From contig OY754469.1 in the NCBI GenBank assembly GCA_963575645.1, forward strand, positions 18,308,001 through 18,372,000: a stretch of DNA of 64,000 nt. The letters are read 5' to 3'. Origin of the DNA: Xanthostigma xanthostigma (Eukaryota; Arthropoda; Insecta; Raphidioptera; Raphidiidae). The notes below the pieces were generated by a model. The model made no database searches. It was not told the origin of the DNA and worked only from the letters and a program-made list of their open reading frames with translations. A program made the translations under genes and the position numbers. How positions within the stretch are numbered: position 1 is the first letter of the stretch; every line of letters starts with the position of its first letter. Shown in pieces: positions 35,440 to 45,699 of the stretch.

Positions 35440-36381
35440 AAAATCAATAAAAATTATATATAAATGAAAAGTGATAAGTACTCAACTATTTCTATAACTA
35501 ACAAGAAGCATACTTCCTACGTGTAATTTATCTAGTTCGAAGCCGATTACATTTAAGTATAACATTGTATATACTTACCTTACTTTTATAGACTCGTGCA
35601 TATAGCCTAAGCTGCTGCGCACGTTAATAAAATATAATATATATATATATGACGTTCAGAAACAAATGAAATTGAATCTTTACAGAGTTGATTAAGCATT
35701 GGAAAATTTATTTAAATAGTTTCCATTAAAGGGAATGTTTGGAAGTTTTATTAAATGTCCAGTTACACAAAACTGGCCACCATCCCCCTTTGTACATTTT
35801 CTAGAAGAAATTGGCCACGCCAGGTGATAAAAAGGAGTAAATTTAAAGCAAAATCGTCAGAACTGTTTTCAAGTTTTTGCCTGTTTATACAGGGTTTTTG
35901 ATGACTACCTCTCCTACATTTAATCTAGAACCAAATTTTATGTGGCTATCCTAAAGATATTTATAAATAGGTATATCTATATATATACTAAATCGATACA
36001 GAAGTTAATAATAATAATAATAAATTTATTATCCTTTTTGTACATACATAGAGCAGGAGGATTTGTCATATGCATACAATAAAATAACATATTAAAATAA
36101 TTACTTGACGATAATAATTATATATCATTAAAATAATAATATCATTATTAAAAAACATTAAAAACCATTAGAAGAATTTAGAAACTCAACAGAACAAAAT
36201 GCGTTATTGATTAAAATTTGTTTTACAGTATTATAGAATTTCTTGTATATTTAATTTAATAATCTAATTTTTGCAGGACGACAAAACTGTTGTATATATT
36301 TCGGGAAAGTGATATGAAATGGTAGAATAATATTGAGATTTGACATATGGTGGAGTTTAGTCAAATTCGTCATTTTTTATG
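35440..36381. other. AT-rich DNA with an AAT microsatellite
   Basis: An AAT/ATT run at about 36007-36025; otherwise nothing supportable. Confidence 0.4.
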
Positions 36382-36530
36382 TATATGTCGCCGGGATATT
36401 GTCAAACCCGTGATATTATAATTTCACTTAGTGAAATTATAATATCACGAATCTTTGTCAATCGTGATATTGTAATTTCACTAGTGAAATTACAAAATCA
36501 CGGATTTGACAATATCCCGGCGACATATAT
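36382..36530. repeat. palindrome made of four 20-bp units
   Basis: Outer arms TATATGTCGCCGGGATATTG pair end to end. Inside are two 40-bp palindromes of CGTGATATTATAATTTCACT-type units in alternating orientation. It directly abuts the fold-back at 36527. Confidence 0.8.
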
Positions 36531-37404
36531 ACAGGGTGAGTCAGACCACCCGTATCAGTCGTTTTTTTCGAAAACGGTTAGTCGTAGAGAGTTGTGTCAA
36601 AAATCTGTATTATAAAAGCCCTAATGAAGAATCGAATGGTGATATTTTTTCCCCCCGGAAAGGTCGGCTTCCCTATTAGTTTGCTCCGGAATGTTCAGAA
36701 CTCCGGAATGTTAAATGGCACGATAGGTCGAAAGTGGTATTGTTGAAAAGATCTTTAAAAAATAAGCAAGTTTTGTAGGACATTTTTTTTTGTTACTGCC
36801 ACCCCTGTTAAGTAATATTCGTTTGAAATTATTAAATTAACATGTAAGAATAACAAACTTAATTTTAAAAGTCGGCATTTAAAATCTAGTTACCTAATTA
36901 AACAATGTCACAAATGTTCAAACTGTCTTCAATTTACTTCTAAACACTGCAGAGCTCTTCTAGATATGTTATGAGTACCTGGAAGTATTTTCCGACAAAA
37001 AAAAACAATTGCAATTATTAAAAACTTATTGTGACATTGTTTAATTAGGTAACTAGATTTTAAATGCCGACTTTTTTGTTATTCTGACATGTTAATTTAA
37101 TAATTTCAAACGAATATTACTTAACAGGGGTGGCAGTAACAAAAAAAAATGTCCTACAAAACTTGCTTATTTTTTAAAGATCTTTTCAACAATACCACTT
37201 TCGACCTATCGTGCCATTTAACATTCCGGAGTTCTGAACATTCCGGAGCAAACTAACAGGGAAGCCGACCTTTCCGGGGGGAAAAAATATCACCATTCGA
37301 TTCTTCATTAGGGCTTTTATAATACAGATTTTTGAGACAACTCTCTACGACTAACCGTTTTCGAAAAAAACGACTGATACGGGTGGTCTGACTCACCCTG
37401 TATA
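36527..37404. mobile_element. 0.88-kb fold-back with TATACAGGGTG ends
   Basis: Terminal repeats TATACAGGGTGAGTCAGACC and the exact inverse at 37386-37404. Arms of about 380 bp include CTCCGGAATGTTCAGAACTC-type words and AAGTCGGCATTTAAAATCTA. The loop is about 110 bp (36915-37025). The ends are flanked by TATA, compatible with a TA or TATA target. No transposase. Arm identity is very high. Confidence 0.85.
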
Positions 37405-37447
37405 ATATAAATTCAAACCTTTGATTAGCGTCTGAATAGAACTCTTG

Positions 37448-37806
37448 AAATAAATAAAATTATCGACCAATTTTTTTCAGGCTATATATTAACAAAAATA
37501 AATAAAATTATAAATCAATATTTCACTAGATGACGTTTCGATCCGGATTTGGATCTTCTTCAGAAATAATCTAAGACATATAAAAATAATTAGTATAATA
37601 TCTACTTATTTTCTAATAAAATTGAGTTTGAATTATCGAAATTTTTCATTAATATTTCGATAATTATTTTTATATTTTTTAGATTACTTCTGAAGAAGAT
37701 CCAAATCCGGATCCAAACGTCATCTAGTGAAATATTGATTTATAATTTTATTATTTTTGTTAATATAATATAGTCTGAAAAAAATTGGTCGATAATTTTA
37801 TTTATA
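37448..37806. mobile_element. fold-back MITE of the GAAGAAGATCCAAATCCGG family, copy 1
   Basis: Outer arms AAATAAAATTATCGACCAAT and their inverse at the right; inner arms GATCCGGATTTGGATCTTCT and inverse. Copy 2 is at 60010-60236 and a lone end at 58585-58620. A shared 40-bp left flank (TTTGATTAGCGTCTGAATAG / TTTGATTAACGTCTGATCAG) shows the family unit extends a little further left. Confidence 0.8.
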
Positions 37807-38921
37807 TAAAATATATACTATAGTATGTAATACGTCAACAGCATGTAAAGCGTTGTTATGTGTTTATAGCTTAAACTCCGTCACCAGATTTCGTATCGTT
37901 TTATATCAAATCCCGATAATGATCTAATAAATGATCTTTAAATAAAATTAAGAGAAAATATATAAAATCTCAACAAGATCGAAAGTTCAAAGTTAGTTTT
38001 TTTCTTAAGCGTAGCTAATAGGAGCTCAGAACCAAACCATGCAATGTTGTGGTCGACAATGCAGAGAATTACTTATAAGTGTTGTCTCAAAAAGACCCAA
38101 CAATAGAGTTATTCCAGCATTGACGACGCCAATGTTTATAATACGGAGTATAGCACACAAGCCTATTGACATTCGCATCGCCTCTTCAAAATGGCCAGAG
38201 GATGCTTGAATATTGTGTGTGTTCTGTTTAGTACAAGTCCAGTCTGTGTTCACTGCTCTCGACTAGTTTCCGATATTGCAGCCGCCACTTCTACATTTAG
38301 CTTCTATCAGTTTGAACTGCCATACCAGTTGCACTTTGCTGCATCTTTTTCGTACATTACTTTTCAGAATACGATTTTACAGTAATCCCTCGCTTAAACG
38401 TGGTTTTTTTAGCATCGTTTCACTGTAAGCAGGTTTACGACTTTACAATATATAATTATGTGGTCGCCAAAGTGATTTTTCTTCTCACTTCGATCGAAAG
38501 TGCATATTTTCGGCGCCAATTGAAAGTCTAACATTTTCTCCTTGGTGGGATTACACGCTACAACACGGGAAGTTCGTACGTTCGTGCGGTATAGTAAAGC
38601 AAAAACAACCAATCAACTGTTGTTTAGATGTCTTTTCCATAGCAACCCTATTACATTTTAGCTAATAGCCGCGAACCGCTGTGATTATTTTTTTTACGTA
38701 TAACCTCAAAGCTTCTAGCTTGGAATTTATCTGTGTTTTTATGTAATTAATTAATTAATTAATGTATTTAATTAGCGTACATGAAGAAAAATAGTATACA
38801 CCAACTGGCCGAAAGTGTGATATCCTTGCCCTTTGGCCCTTGTGGTGTAATATATTATTTAAAGGCGGTATGACTCTTTTTCGGTCGATTTTTTTCACAA
38901 ATTATTTTTCTGAACGACTTA
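37807..38921. other. no called gene; GC-richer patch 38000-38390
   Basis: Both strands of 38000-38390 have short frames with balanced composition (minus-strand SGHFEEAMRMSIGLCAIL), but no motif is recognised. An AATT tandem run lies at about 38745-38762. Confidence 0.3.
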
Positions 38922-39279
38922 AGTCCGCTGCCGAAGAGGCTGGATTTTCACTTAGGTTCCTTGCCAGATTTCATTACTAGTTTTCTAGCGCTGGTTTTCT
39001 TAATTGCTATTATGTGCTTGCTTCACACGAGACGTCTTTACAAGCTTGCTCTGCATGTAGATATAACGGTAATAAAAGTGTATGTTTATTGTCTCTGAAC
39101 ATAACAACACCCGATGGCATAGTGTTTGTTTATAGTCGCCCATGTGACAAGATACTGATTCTTGATTGGTTCTTGCTCATTCCTAGCAGCGGAGCTATTA
39201 AGGAAAATAGCCCCTGTTATAATTTTAAAACCTATTTTACAAGTCCAAGCAGTGTTTCTAGCTTCGTGTGCAGCGGCCT
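38922..39279. mobile_element. PIF/Harbinger-type MITE, copy 2
   Basis: The right end is intact (CTTCGTGTGCAGCGGCCT); the left end, AGTCCGCTGCCGAAGAGGCT, is more diverged. TTA flanks both sides (38919-38921 and 39280-39282). It shares interior words with copy 1 at 27144 but is about 60 bp shorter and visibly diverged, so the two copies are old. Confidence 0.8.
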
Positions 39280-39715
39280 TTATTGCAATTATTTTTTGCA
39301 CTTCCTGTGCTATTTTCGTGATCTGTGATCCTTCAAAAGAAATTTGAGTACGGGAGACAATGTTATAATTGATCTTTTGATCGAGAAAAACGTCTATAAT
39401 TCCATAAATATTGCATATATAAAAAAAAAATGTATGTTCTGTTCCCACAAAAGTTATCTCAAAGAGTTCAAGTGTGTTATCAGGATTTGAGCACCCCCTT
39501 CACTAACTAGGAATTGATATTTTTTAAGCTTATTTTTTGTATTTATCTCTTCTAAGGAAAATAATCATAATTTCTAGTTACTAAAAGATATACCTGATTA
39601 GAACTCTTCGAGAAGTAAGCTATGAAATATTTCAAATATATGTACAGAGTTATATCCGATCACTACTTGAGTCAGAAGTTGAAATTCAGAATGCCTTCCT
39701 TGCCCTCCGTACACT

Positions 39716-40019
39716 GATCGACTGTTTCGCAAACTGAATTTCAAACCATTTCAGGATGCGACTATTGTACAATCAGTTTGCAACCGATTGGAGTTCTTTG
39801 TCCACGCACGGGCGCAACCAAATAGTTGTTTCTATTCTTAGAACTGAAATTTCTTCTCGACCTGCAAACACGGTCGCATACGACACATTTTAAACTAATT
39901 TCAAATTGGTCGTGTTTCTGTCGATCCATGTGCGGCACCTCATTATCTGACGTGCGCAAGGTCATAGAACGATCGCATCCTGAACGACTATGAAACTCAA
40001 ATTGCAAAACAGTCGATCT
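39716..40019. mobile_element. 300-bp MITE-like inverted repeat
   Basis: GATCGACTGTTTCGCAAACT and TTCAGGATGCGA on the left match the inverse ending CAGTCGATC on the right over about 50 bp with several changes. The 100-aa minus-strand frame here is element sequence. The interior is GC-richer than the flanks. Confidence 0.55.
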
Positions 40020-40861
40020 ATGTCCGAAGAACCTTGAATCATGGATCACAAAATAGCACGTCACCGCTTAACAGACATTGCATATTTACGATGACAGTCT
40101 CTACGTGACTGGCTTCGTGGACTGTCCCCGTGGACTGTCGTATCATGACTGCCCCAATCGTGAGCTATCTCGTGGTTTATCCCTCTACGGGTCAAACACA
40201 TTTCTAGTCATTTCCAAAATCTGATTTTTTGTAGGCCACCATTATTGGGCTCCTGGAACTCATTGGACGTGTTCTTATTATCAAAATTTAACTGAAAAGT
40301 GTACTTTGTAATTGCATCCAAATGGTTACATTGAACATTTCCTAATAAATATGCTATGTAACCATTTGGTTACATTGTACAATAAAGGATTGTTGTTATT
40401 TTTATACAGTGTTTATTAAAAAATCAGTACAAAAACCGAAAAGTAAAAAACTGAAGAGTGAATGACAGAACTAGACAGCTTCAGTTTTCTAAATTTATCA
40501 GAACGGAAAAAAACACTTCAAGAATATTAGAGCTGTTCGGTTTTTCTACCGAACATTTTTCTACAAATAAAACTCTGGTAGATACTCAAAAACTGTTTAT
40601 TATAGCACATTAAAATAAACTTGTTACAAGTACATAGTAATATGTAGATAATAAACTTACAGAAAAAAATCTAGAGAAAGATTTTAAAATAATCATGAAA
40701 ATAAACTGTATGCTTACAAAAAAAGTAACTTGTAATAAACTCCTAGACAAAATCTGGAAAAAGATTTCAAAGTAATCATTAAAATAAACTGTGTACCGCT
40801 CAAGTTACGGCATGAATTTATTTATTTATCGATATTCGTATACTGCGTGGTAAAATCACAG

Positions 40862-41026
40862 TTAATTATGAAAATCCATAAAGCAGTTTCTGGTTGCATT
40901 TATGCATAGCCTCATATTGCATTTTTGGCACATTAATCTACATGTACCCTTTATGCAATGACGACATCTGCCTTTAGTTGTGTATAGTGGCATGTCGTCA
41001 GCTGAGTATTGGTTTGTTCCATGTCC
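40862..41026 (-). CDS. displaced C-terminal cysteine-rich domain of the piggyBac-like transposase
   Basis: The minus strand encodes 54 residues ending at a TAA (stop codon at 40862-40864). The core is RCRHCIKGTCRLMCQKC then NMRLCINATRNCF and a final MDFHN. The spacing C-x2-C-x4-C-x3-C-x2-C-x4-C-x6-C with a late His fits the C-terminal zinc-binding domain of piggyBac transposases, which in the family binds subterminal DNA. It begins GHGTNQYS, which fits just after DTIGH of the main frame at 41840. An 812-bp insertion now separates the two, so the transposase frame ends early without this domain. Confidence 0.85.
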   Translation of the reverse strand, partial: GHGTNQYSADDMPLYTTKGRCRHCIKGTCRLMCQKCNMRLCINATRNCFMDFHN

Positions 41027-41838
41027 ATTTTTTTTTTTTTTTCAATTAAATATTCTAACCATTTTTAATGCTGAAATGTATCATGTCCACTGTCCTATGT
41101 CCAATAATTTAGCGCTAGCTCTGAGATATACACTATTACTTTTGTACTAAGTCCAAAAAATACATATTCGTTTAGTATTGTTATGTTCCAAGTCCATAAC
41201 CAATAACATTCACTGCTCGCAGTCACGTGAACTGGACATGATACATTTAAACCATTATTTTGTTTTGACGTTTACGTATGTGTTTTTGCGCGGTAAATTA
41301 GTGTTAAATTGAGTTAGTTATTAATAAATACAACGAAATGGATGAAGATAGTGATGGCTTAAGTGCAAGGTAAGCATATTTAATTTAAAATGTCTATTGT
41401 TTTTAACAGTTTTTAAAATGAATTTTGTCAAAACGTAAATATAATTCGCACTAATTCTAACCTCACTTTTTATATTGCAGTTTATTTGGAGATGTTTCCG
41501 ATATTGATGATCCCACTTTTGTCCCTACTTCAGAAAAGGATACACCCGTGTTGAATAATAATTCAAGGTAAAAACTGATTTTACACTTTTTTTATTAACG
41601 TAGCTATATAAAATTATTTTATTTTAGTGCAAACATCGTAGCAGTTAAAAGACTTTCGAGGAAACGGTCAAGAAATCCGGAAGCATGGAAGCAGAACATC
41701 AGAAAAAGAAGAGAGAACAGGGTTTAGAGTATAAAGATATACGAGGAAAACAGCATTCTGAGAGATCAGTTAAAGGCAAATGCAATTGCCGCATGAAATG
41801 TTGGCAAAAAATTAACGAAATAACCATAGGACACATTG
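41027..41838. mobile_element. 812-bp insertion in the transposase gene
   Basis: TGTCC flanks the insert (41022-41026 and 41839-41843), a likely 5-bp target duplication. On the piggyBac coding strand the insert ends in an A-run (plus-strand T-run 41028-41042), as in LINE-driven retroposition. At its other side lies an inverted copy of 13 target bases. It carries the plus-strand exons described separately, antisense to the transposase. Inside, ATGTATCATGTCCA (about 41076) and its inverse TGGACATGATACAT (about 41234) can pair, as in the end of a DNA element. Retroposed antisense transcript, DNA-element fragment or repair filler are all possible. Confidence 0.6.
41338..41819 (+). pseudogene. 5' exons of an uncharacterised arthropod protein, truncated
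   Basis: Exon 1 41338-41369 (MDEDSDGLSA...), intron 41370-41480 (GTAAGC...TTGCAG), exon 2 41481-41567 (LFGDVSDIDDPTFVPTSEK), intron 41568-41627 (GTAAAA...TTTTAG), exon 3 from 41628. Both introns are phase 2. Exon 3 encodes RLSRKRSRNPEAWKQNIRKR, then in a shifted frame LEYKDIRGKQHSERS and KGKCNCRMKCWQKINE, where the sequence stops. An acidic N-terminus followed by 'RNPEAWKxNIRKRxR...CxCRxKCxxKI' is a pattern I know from a large set of uncharacterised insect proteins, probably transposon-derived. A one-base frame change in exon 3 and loss of everything after KINE make it non-functional. Confidence 0.65.
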
Positions 41839-43592
41839 TGTCCTATGGTATCCTTTCTTGACGTTGCATCGGGCCTTGGAATAACAGGGCAGCGAATTAC
41901 ATTTTCATTGGTTTCTTGTTTTGGTGGTAGTCTTTCATGTCTAATTTTTCCTGTGTTACTAAGCGATCTTGCTATTTCGATTCTGAAGTTTTTGAGAGGC
42001 ATAGAAGTAATTTTCAGATTCTTACAGTCTCTTCTGTACATAATCCAGGAATTTACAACGGATATATCTAAAATATACGTGAAGATTCCAAAATACCAAC
42101 GTTTGGCTCGTCTGGGCGATTGATAAAGTCCAACTAGACTGTTGGACAAATCTACACCACCCATATGCTTGTTGTATTTCTTCACTATATTTAGACACGG
42201 AACGTTCACCTTCTTTTTTGCTGTTTTGCAATATCTTTGTATACCACTCACAGGATTTATTCCATATATAGTGCTACCTACAAGCACGCATTTGTTGTCC
42301 GCCCATTTAGTAATTATTAATTGATTATCTTTTTCTTTTCTATAATCAAAGGAACCTCTTCCTCTTTTTATTAGACTTTTATCGCTTTCTAAGGGGCATT
42401 TTCCTATTCTATCACCCCTCAACGTCCCTAGGGCTACAATAAATAACTTTTCTAAAAGGTAGAGGAAAAGAGCTACGCTAGAAAAAAAGTTATCAAAATA
42501 AACCACAGCCTTTTCCGGATTATTTATTGTTTTACACAGGCTAACTACTACACTTGCTCCCAAACCCATTCCACGCTCCTCTGCATTTAATTCATTTCTT
42601 GTATTGGTAAACGTATCAAAAGTTGAACTTCCTTGATATGGAATGAAGTCGTATATAAACCCTGATACTCCGCATCTACTAAAAAATTTATATCCCCATT
42701 TGTGGGGTTTGTTTTGTATATACTGACGTAAATTTCCTGCCTTCTTTCCTTTGTACGCGACCATAGTTTCATCAATAGAGAAATCGTTTTCAAATTGAAA
42801 TTTCAAACAATTTTGCCGAACTGTTTCTATTAACGGTCTAATTTTATAAAACCTATCATTACTATTTCCTGAGCTATTGTTGTCATTAAAATGAATGTAT
42901 CGACGAAGTACTTTGAAACGCCTAAGAGACATTATACTGGCAACTTGCTCAATTCTGGTATCTCGAGTCCAGTAATCAGTGTACGCAGGCAAAGAAATAA
43001 CTCCCATCGTTAACAAAATTGATAAAAAATCAGTCAATTCCATATTTGAAGTATTTATACTTGTACCAGTTTGTTGTACGCTATATAAATTTGTTTGCTG
43101 CACAATATTCGCTATTAAATCTAACGAAAAAAATTTAGTGAAGTATTCCAACGGGGTCAATATGTCTTCATTGTCAAATTCTAAAAGCTGTTCTTCAGTA
43201 CGATAAGGGGGTAAGTCAGCTTTTATCCAATTATAAACGGGTTTAGTCTTCTTTTTGGGTGGTTCAAAATTTTCTGTTACATTAATATTGCTGTTGTCTG
43301 TAGGCAAGGATCTTTTTTTTACACTTCCAGTTGTTTTTGAAGAACAAGAGGGTATATTATCGTTACTTGTTATATTTTCATTGTCATTGTTACTGTCTGA
43401 CTCACTAATTGATATATTGCTATGATCTGATACATCAGTTTCATCGGTTTCGTATGCAAGAATACATTTTGTCGATATGCCTTCTTCATCATCTGAACTA
43501 TAATCAGATAAATCTGAATCCTGAGACAAGGGCGGTAGTAGTACGGTTTTTTTTCCGTAAAAACATTTTGTGGAAACAACATACTCCGTCAT
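41766..43592 (-). CDS. piggyBac-family transposase, C-terminus replaced
   Basis: A 608-codon frame of which about 585 belong to the family. Acidic, Ser-rich N-terminus (1-110), a basic patch PPKKKTKPVYNW near 111-122, then the DDE_Tnp_1_7 (piggyBac) catalytic region: LTPLEYFTKFFSLDLI (145-160), MSLRRFKVLRRYIHFND (221-237), FSIDETMVAYKGK with Asp274, VVYFDNFFSS with Asp367, and MGGVDLSNSLVGLYQ with Asp481. These are the three catalytic acids of the cut-and-paste enzyme that targets TTAA. The fourth conserved acid, D450 of the Trichoplusia enzyme, is Asn484 here. The last 23 residues after DTIGH (583-585) are read-through into an insertion; the proper Cys-rich end lies at 40862-41026. The long open frame with no other break suggests recent activity. 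Start chosen at the first ATG. Acts in the nucleus. No host gene adjoins it. Confidence 0.9.
   Translation of the reverse strand: MTEYVVSTKCFYGKKTVLLPPLSQDSDLSDYSSDDEEGISTKCILAYETDETDVSDHSNISISESDSNNDNENITSNDNIPSCSSKTTGSVKKRSLPTDNSNINVTENFEPPKKKTKPVYNWIKADLPPYRTEEQLLEFDNEDILTPLEYFTKFFSLDLIANIVQQTNLYSVQQTGTSINTSNMELTDFLSILLTMGVISLPAYTDYWTRDTRIEQVASIMSLRRFKVLRRYIHFNDNNSSGNSNDRFYKIRPLIETVRQNCLKFQFENDFSIDETMVAYKGKKAGNLRQYIQNKPHKWGYKFFSRCGVSGFIYDFIPYQGSSTFDTFTNTRNELNAEERGMGLGASVVVSLCKTINNPEKAVVYFDNFFSSVALFLYLLEKLFIVALGTLRGDRIGKCPLESDKSLIKRGRGSFDYRKEKDNQLIITKWADNKCVLVGSTIYGINPVSGIQRYCKTAKKKVNVPCLNIVKKYNKHMGGVDLSNSLVGLYQSPRRAKRWYFGIFTYILDISVVNSWIMYRRDCKNLKITSMPLKNFRIEIARSLSNTGKIRHERLPPKQETNENVIRCPVIPRPDATSRKDTIGHNVSYGYFVNFLPTFHAAIAFAFN
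41823..41849. repeat. 27-bp palindrome at the insertion junction
   Basis: ACCATAGGACACA, one spacer base, then TGTGTCCTATGGT: a perfect 13-bp inverted duplication of transposase coding sequence at the border of the 812-bp insert. This is a snap-back or template-switch scar. Confidence 0.9.
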
Positions 43593-44393
43593 AATTAAAA
43601 TCCGCGTTAAAATCTAATAGAAGAAAAAAAATCGTGTTATGATTCTACATAAAACTCTTTTGTCGGACACCCATTATGTGCACTTAAATTGAAAATATGA
43701 GAAAAGTACGCAATATCAAAAAATGAAAAATATCTATTTTCCTTTTAGAAATTGTAAACTAGCATTTATTAATTATTTAACCAAAGTATTTTTTAAATAT
43801 CTAAGCACACTTCCGGACAAATTTAATCAAAATTAAAAAAGATATTGTCTAAAGAAGACAACCTTCCATTTCTATAATCTATAATATAGTCAAAATTTTG
43901 GGAGTATGTAAAAAAAACATAAGGTGTATATGTAATGTTTTCAAAAACGTTGCGTTAGATGCAGATTTGCAGTTACTTTTTGAGAAAATTAAAAGTTTGT
44001 AGATTCCGGTTCTGTAAATTATCAACACTCTATGGGATTTTGTCACTATTTGGATACATTAAATCTAAACTCAAATTTCACCGCTGTGTGTAGACCAACT
44101 TACAATATTTTATAGGTATGCAATAACTTAATATCTAAAGTGTAGAATTGCAAAAATTCAGTTCAAAATATTAACTATTTCTTACCTTTTTTAATTAAAT
44201 AATCCTCCAAAACACACAATTCGGCAACAAACACAAACATGTCTCAACGGTTTTTGAAAAAATAGTACTGAAATTAACCGCCAGATGTCTCGAATGAACA
44301 CCGTGCGTTCAAGTAGGGATGCAGCTATATGGTAACGTAGCTCAATATCGCAGAAACGAGTAAGTTTAGGAAATATAGTCGTTGCAAATCTAT
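43593..44393. other. 5' flank of the transposase gene
   Basis: AT-rich, no frames. It presumably holds the transposase promoter, but no TATA or initiator could be singled out. Confidence 0.4.
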
Positions 44394-44409
44394 GTAACCA
44401 TATGGTTAC

Positions 44410-45284
44410 GAGAACTCGTAGAGGGTTATATAGGCGCTGGATCGTTCTTTCCTTTGTTGCTTTAATTGTTGTCTGGAATTGACAACAAGGTCCTTTTTAC
44501 CTACGCATATTGTTAGAACAACAGTCAAATCAATTGCTGTCTTCCACAACAATACGTGTCTCATTGTTAGAATGACCCATAACGGTCTGTGTATCATTGT
44601 TAGCATGAGAGTCGATTGTTGTTAGACAGCATTCTTTGTTGTCCCAACGAGGAGATTGTAACAGCTATAACCATAAATTTATTTGAAACAACGGTCTGTT
44701 GATTGATAAATAAATAACGTCGTTTCACTGTAACACGATTAACAATTTCAGCGATAATGTAGTGCCTCGTTCCTACAAAACTGAGTACATACTCAAATAT
44801 TTAAACTGATTTATAAATCAAAATATGCAAAGTTGTTAATGCGTAAAAATAGTCAGGCGCACTTATGATGTGCACGGTAATTAATTAACTCTGTATTTAC
44901 AGTAATTTCAGTATGAAAAACATAAGCCTTGATAACGTCATTTAATAATTTGCATATATAAATTTAATAGCGAGGCTAACAGCCAGTGTATGTGACACTC
45001 CACTGACAAAATTTACTACCAACTGCAACTAACGTTTATAAATTAGGAGCATGTGTGATGCTACGTGCTATCTATGCAATGCATATATAGGAAATATGTC
45101 ACCTGTTCAGTTATGGTTTACGGTTTATGGTTCGTTTTATAACTCTTGACAAAACATCTTTAATGAAGTTAAGGTTATAATGGGTCGCGGTTTAATAAAA
45201 CTTAGAAGTTTATATATAAGTACTTGCGAGTTTTAACAGTCACACGAGTAATAATATCATTTCATATGAGTTATATTCTATACT
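44410..45284. other. no gene; loosely repeated ATTGTTAG words
   Basis: 44500-44660 has several spaced ATTGTTAGAA/ATTGTTAGCA words, a diverged local repeat of unknown origin. The rest is AT-rich. Confidence 0.35.
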
Positions 45285-45480
45285 AGCCGTTACCCGCAGC
45301 TTCACACGCGATTTAGACGAAGCACGAATGCACCCGCGTTATTTGGTATAGTTACTCCTTTCTCGACGTAGATCCCGTCAAGAAATTCCAAAATTCGCAT
45401 GACATTCACGTGATCAACGTCTTGACAAACCTTGAAAATGACACCCATGTTTATTTTTAGACTATTTATCTCTTTTCACC
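45285..45480 (-). mobile_element. RTE-like retroposon 3' end, minus strand
   Basis: The plus strand reads ACTAGCCGTTACCCGCAGCT, TCACACGCGATTTAGACG; its complement ends GAAGCTGCGGGTAACGGCTA + GT, a standard insect retroposon 3' tail. Truncated upstream. Confidence 0.55.
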
Positions 45481-45699
45481 CTTTGAAGGGGTTGTTTTGG
45501 AATTGATACATCTATCTTATAATATTATGATCTCTCTGTATTTATTACCATTCCAACTCATCAAGTAATGAACCGTATGATACTAATTTAGATCAAAAAT
45601 CACTTTTATAATTATTTCTTTTTGTTTTAAGATTCCCCGAATTCAAAAAACATATTTCTGGAAAAGGCTGTAGGTACCTCTGTTTGTTAGTCTGCTTGT

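Larger units (their letters stand above)
40318..44409 (-). mobile_element. piggyBac-like element region, interrupted
   Basis: The transposase (41766-43592), its displaced C-terminal domain (40862-41026) and palindromic words on both sides mark a piggyBac-like element. The full palindrome GTAACCATTTGGTTAC is at 40358-40373, with a half-site CCAAATGGTTACA at 40318; on the other side GTAACCATATGGTTAC lies at 44394-44409, with a weaker half-site near 44328. These are candidate subterminal or terminal signals. I could not find matching terminal inverted repeats adjacent to TTAA, so the exact limits are not settled. Without the 812-bp insertion the bracketed element is about 3.3 kb. Confidence 0.6.

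Noticed and set aside
39014-39448. Frames of 104 and 120 aa on both strands
   Set aside because: They lie largely within the Harbinger-type MITE (38922-39279) and show no protein-like motif.
39762-40064. 100-aa minus-strand frame with several Cys
   Set aside because: It overlaps a MITE-like inverted repeat; Cys spacing fits no domain I know.
41766-41837. Last 23 residues of the 608-aa frame as part of the transposase
   Set aside because: They lie beyond the insertion border; the true Cys-rich end is at 40862-41026.
43370-43594. Overlapping frames inside the transposase gene (for example 43370-43582 minus and 43409-43594 plus)
   Set aside because: Shadow frames of the transposase coding sequence.
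40288-44465. TTAA pair (40288-40291, 44462-44465) as ends of the piggyBac element
   Set aside because: Sequences next to these TTAA sites show no inverted similarity to each other.
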